Origin: Anaerolineales bacterium
GTDB taxonomy: Bacteria; Chloroflexota; Anaerolineae; Anaerolineales; Anaerolineaceae
Assembly: GCA_020060485.1 (NCBI GenBank)
Contig: JAGVAB010000097.1
Location: forward strand, 1 to 8,513
Length of the DNA stretch: 8,513 nucleotides
Reading direction: 5' to 3'
Shown here piece after piece: positions 6,432 through 8,513 of this stretch; within the stretch, counting starts at the first letter, position 1; every line of letters starts with the position of its first letter. The position numbers and the translations under genes were made by a program. The notes under the pieces were generated by a model, which saw only the letters and a list, made by a program, of their open reading frames with translations, was not told the origin of the DNA and made no database searches.

Positions 6432-8067
6432 ACGGTTTGTCGTCGTTGGCAAACAGCATCGGCTGTACTGCTTGCAATTGCCCGGCCAGCAGCCACAAGA
6501 TGCTGGCATGGCCGAAGACATGCGCCAGCATGCCGCCGGTCAACAGCCAGCGGTCAAACTGGATGAACAGCAAACCACTGAAGCACCAGATCACCACCTC
6601 CGGCCGCAGCCGCTGCCAGGCCATCCATACCAACAGCGGCAGTAAAATAAAGACATAATGGTGATACCACATGATATTGGCCGAGAGCATCATTGCCAGG
6701 CAAGTGATGATAAAGAAAGGCTCCCGCACGCGCAGCAGGTAGGCGGCCAGCGCCGAAAGGCAAAGCAGCAGCCCAAAATACAGCATCAGCAGACTTTGCA
6801 AGGTGTGGGCCTGGGCAGAGTTCACCCAGCTCAGCACAAACAGCCTGGAGACCAGTGACTGCGGATTGTCACCCAGTGGCAGGCGCTGCATGAGGTCCGC
6901 AAAGACCCGTCCATATTCTACCAGCGGCTGCCAACCGTAACGCAGCACAGCCAGGCCGCTGAGCAGCCCCACGCCGGCCAGGGCTGCCAGCGCCGTTTGC
7001 CAGCGGCGGTTGGCCAGCAGGTAGGCCAGAAATAGCAGCGGGCTGAGTTTGGTGACGATGGCCAAGGCCAGTCCCAGACCGCCCCAGGCGGGACGGCTTG
7101 CTTCCCACAGAAAGAGCAGCAGCAAGCCAAATGAGGTGATCATGTTGATTTGACCGGCGTGCAGCATCTCCAGTAGCGGCGCAAATCCCAGCACCAATGG
7201 GAACCACCACCACACCTGGCGCAGATGCAGACGATAATGCCGCGCTACAGCCCATACCATGCCCGCCAGCAGAGCCAGGTTGAAAAGAAGGTACAGGCTT
7301 TGACGCAGCCAGGGCAGGGGCAGGTGGGCGAACAACTCCACCACCAGCAGGCTGGGCGGCGGATAGAGAAACCCTGTTCCCAGGCTGAGGTCGGCATAGG
7401 GACTTCCACCGGAAAGCGCGGCTTGCAGGCCGCGCATATAGTACCCAAAATCGTAATGCAGTTCCTGCGGCAGGGGCTTGATTTGCATAAAACGCCATTC
7501 GGTGTAACTGCCAGCTGCCAGATAAACGAGCAGCGCTGCCAGGATCAGGGCCAGCGGTGGCTGCCAGACCGGAGAAATTTTCACAGGTTCGGGCGAGGCG
7601 GACTGGTGCGCATAACGCAGGGCAGGCGGGCCGAACACCACGATATATAGCAGCAGAAAGGCCAGGCTGCCCAAGCTGCCCAGCAGCAGCGGCCGCAGGC
7701 GAATAATATAGGCTGCCCAGGGAAGGCTTTCCTCCAGGGTAAAAGAGGCGGCAAGTGCCAGCAGGAAGATCACGAACAGCACAAAAACCCCGGCAAATAC
7801 GGGAACACACGTCAGGGCAGATGTCAGCCGTTCTGTCCAGACGGGAGAGCGGCGTAACTGCCGGGCAGCGGCGAGAGACAGGCAGGCCAGTGTTAACAGG
7901 GCGGCAGCCAGCGCCAGGCGCACTGCCGAAAACCCCAGCAACAACGCGTTGCGCGGGTCACCCGGGATACGAAACAGCCAGATCAGGGCAGCGCACCAGA
8001 CCGCGGCGATCAGGCAGAACAGGGTAAACAGGCGCAGTTGCGCAGGGGAGCTTTTTTCGGGCGGCAA
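6430..8067 (-). CDS. GT87/DUF2029-type polytopic membrane glycosyltransferase
   Basis: A 545-residue integral membrane protein of the GT-C fold, most like GT87 (DUF2029) mannosyltransferases, which take sugar from a polyprenyl-phosphate donor and act on the outer face of the membrane. Landmarks are HYDFGYYMRG (204-213) with the likely catalytic Asp206 in the first large loop, SGGSPY (219-224), YPPPSLLVVELF (235-246), HAGQIN (303-308), TKLSP (339-343) and a late MWYHHYV motif. About 165 residues with four predicted helices precede the GT87 core, so it is longer than typical ~400-residue members. The start is TTG at 8067, with GAGGTGA immediately upstream; a TGA at 8073-8071 excludes any earlier start. 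Acceptor and sugar are unknown; cell-envelope glycan or glycolipid synthesis is inferred. Confidence 0.83.
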   Translation of the reverse strand: MPPEKSSPAQLRLFTLFCLIAAVWCAALIWLFRIPGDPRNALLLGFSAVRLALAAALLTLACLSLAAARQLRRSPVWTERLTSALTCVPVFAGVFVLFVIFLLALAASFTLEESLPWAAYIIRLRPLLLGSLGSLAFLLLYIVVFGPPALRYAHQSASPEPVKISPVWQPPLALILAALLVYLAAGSYTEWRFMQIKPLPQELHYDFGYYMRGLQAALSGGSPYADLSLGTGFLYPPPSLLVVELFAHLPLPWLRQSLYLLFNLALLAGMVWAVARHYRLHLRQVWWWFPLVLGFAPLLEMLHAGQINMITSFGLLLLFLWEASRPAWGGLGLALAIVTKLSPLLFLAYLLANRRWQTALAALAGVGLLSGLAVLRYGWQPLVEYGRVFADLMQRLPLGDNPQSLVSRLFVLSWVNSAQAHTLQSLLMLYFGLLLCLSALAAYLLRVREPFFIITCLAMMLSANIMWYHHYVFILLPLLVWMAWQRLRPEVVIWCFSGLLFIQFDRWLLTGGMLAHVFGHASILWLLAGQLQAVQPMLFANDDKP

Positions 8068-8070
8068 AAA

Positions 8071-8077
8071 TCACCTC
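8071..8077 (-). promoter_or_regulatory. Strong Shine-Dalgarno that fixes the TTG start of the GT87 gene
   Basis: On the minus strand GAGGTGA (8077-8071) lies 3 nt before TTG at 8067. No ATG or GTG occurs in frame nearby, and an in-frame TGA is contained in the Shine-Dalgarno itself, so TTG is the only sensible start. Confidence 0.65.
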
Positions 8078-8096
8078 ATGGAGATCAATCTTTTCT

Positions 8097-8124
8097 ATTG
8101 TATCAGCAAGCCCGGCATCTGCAA
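8097..8124 (-). promoter_or_regulatory. Candidate sigma-70-type promoter of the GT87 gene
   Basis: On the minus strand TTGCAG (8124-8119) and TACAAT (8102-8097) are separated by 16 nt. They match four of six and five of six consensus bases. Transcription would start near 8090, leaving a leader of about 23 nt that contains the Shine-Dalgarno. This is the best-formed promoter in the window. Confidence 0.5.
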
Positions 8125-8216
8125 TAGAGATTGCGCAGGGTCTTTCATGGCCTTCTTAAAGTTAATTTGCAGTTCCCTTATCTTAATGATGACGCCAAAT
8201 TACAGGCCAAATAAGC

Positions 8217-8224
8217 CCTGGTTT
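8217..8224 (+). repeat. Target-site duplication, left copy
   Basis: CCTGGTTT directly abuts the left end of the miniature element and is repeated exactly at its right end (8389-8396). An 8-bp duplication is what IS66-family transposition produces. Confidence 0.8.
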
Positions 8225-8264
8225 GTAACTACTCAGGCACGTCGTTGGAGGAGGCCGACACTTG

Positions 8265-8291
8265 TACCGCATTGCAGTAGCAGTGCAGGTA
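8265..8291. repeat. Internal hairpin 1 of the miniature element
   Basis: TACCGCATTGC (8265-8275) pairs with GCAGTGCAGGTA (8280-8291) around an AGTA loop. There are eleven pairs including one G-T, with a single bulged A. Confidence 0.65.
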
Positions 8292-8295
8292 AGGC

Positions 8296-8338
8296 CGACG
8301 TGGCAATCTCTTGGACAGTGCGGAAGACTGCCACGTCG
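8296..8338. repeat. Internal hairpin 2 of the miniature element
   Basis: CGACGTGGCA (8296-8305) and TGCCACGTCG (8329-8338) are perfect 10-bp complements. Three further pairs (TCT/AGA) form beyond one mismatch. The AGGCCGAC that leads into the left arm (8292-8299) is a direct copy of 8252-8259. Confidence 0.7.
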
Positions 8339-8388
8339 CAAAAGCATGCTCTTCGCAGCGACATTACTTCGAGAGCCTGAGTAGTTAC

Positions 8389-8396
8389 CCTGGTTT
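8389..8396 (+). repeat. Target-site duplication, right copy
   Basis: An exact copy of CCTGGTTT at 8217-8224, immediately following the right terminal repeat of the miniature element. Confidence 0.8.
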
Positions 8397-8434
8397 GCGT
8401 ATATCGCCAGGTTTTCTGCACCCCACCCCTCGAA

Positions 8435-8498
8435 CTCCCCTCCCCGCGAGGTGCTTGACGTTGTGATCTTCATTCTTTTGCGGGAAGGGGAGCTTTTT
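8435..8498 (+). terminator. GC-rich inverted repeat followed by T5: terminator or REP-like palindrome
   Basis: CTCCCCTCCCCGC (8435-8447) pairs with GCGGGAAGGGGAG (8480-8492) in twelve of thirteen positions around a 32-nt loop, followed by CTTTTTG (8493-8499). The shape fits a plus-strand Rho-independent terminator, although the loop is long and no plus-strand gene lies just before it. The C-rich and G-rich arms also resemble dispersed extragenic palindromes of many genomes. The alternatives cannot be separated here. Confidence 0.45.
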
Positions 8499-8513
8499 GT
8501 ACTGTGTTGAGCA

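Larger units (their letters stand above)
8225..8388. mobile_element. 164-bp miniature inverted-repeat transposable element (MITE), IS66-like ends
   Basis: The element is bounded by perfect 14-bp terminal inverted repeats, GTAACTACTCAGGC (8225-8238) and GCCTGAGTAGTTAC (8375-8388), and flanked by the perfect 8-bp repeat CCTGGTTT. IS66-family elements typically have ends beginning GTAA and make 8-bp duplications, so mobilisation by an IS66-type transposase is a reasonable inference. It has no coding capacity. Subterminal parts are also related: 8239-8255 resembles the complement of 8348-8364. Two internal hairpins occur (8265-8291 and 8296-8338). The strings GGCAATCTC and ACTGCCACGTCGCAAA recall the widespread 'GAAGCAATCTC / TGCTTCGTCGCAA' dispersed palindromic repeats, but with GTGGC replacing GAAGC in both arms. 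Confidence 0.8.

Noticed and set aside
6869..7810. 313-codon minus-strand frame inside the GT87 gene
   Set aside because: Frame-shifted shadow of a clear membrane protein; Ala/Gly/Pro-rich translation typical of a wrong frame in GC-rich DNA.
7949..8380. 143-codon plus-strand frame running from the GT87 5' end into the miniature element
   Set aside because: Starts antisense to GT87, crosses its promoter and a transposon end; no ribosome site or family resemblance.
8225..8388. CRISPR array, tRNA or riboswitch
   Set aside because: No regularly spaced direct repeats, no cloverleaf with an anticodon arm, and the terminal repeats plus 8-bp duplication explain the structure as a mobile element.
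8183..8473. 96-codon minus-strand frame over the miniature element
   Set aside because: Composed of the C-rich palindrome and transposon sequence; weak ribosome site; no recognisable domain.

Overview
The window is a compact bacterial chromosomal segment of moderate to high GC content. It carries eight confident protein genes, no RNA genes and one small mobile element. The gene set suggests a member of the Chloroflexota, perhaps class Anaerolineae: MFSD4/NaGLT1-like MFS pairs, a THEP1 NTPase, an AIR-synthase-like protein, and a long GT87 membrane glycosyltransferase. That placement is an inference from family recognition and gene style. There is no rRNA or marker gene here to confirm it.

Plus strand, left part (about 1-4860). 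Two MFS transporter paralogs overlap by four bases (157-1383 and 1380-2561) and are probably co-translated. A short gap with a TATAAT box leads to a THEP1-type nucleoside triphosphatase (2639-3172). It is followed 19 nt later by a PurM/HypE-superfamily protein (3192-4214). After a 102-nt gap containing two hairpins comes a dual-specificity-type protein phosphatase (4317-4856). A perfect 18-bp hairpin begins 3 nt after its stop codon and separates it from the convergent genes to the right.

Minus strand, right part (about 4930-8125). A GT87-type polytopic glycosyltransferase (8067-6430) reads leftward from a recognisable promoter. Its end is followed by a 200-nt gap with hairpins and two palindromic operator-like sites. 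Next is an OsmC-family peroxide/thiol protein (6229-5810), whose last codons overlap the start of a metallo-beta-lactamase-fold hydrolase (5826-4933). These last two look like one translationally coupled unit.

Right edge (8103-8513). This stretch is non-coding. It holds a 164-bp miniature inverted-repeat element with 14-bp terminal repeats beginning GTAA and a perfect 8-bp target duplication, a layout that matches IS66-family ends. Inside it are hairpins resembling the dispersed 'GCAATCTC' palindromic repeats of many bacterial genomes. A GC-rich inverted repeat followed by five T residues closes the window. The miniature element is the most interesting non-coding feature. No obviously new multi-gene defence or biosynthetic system is visible.
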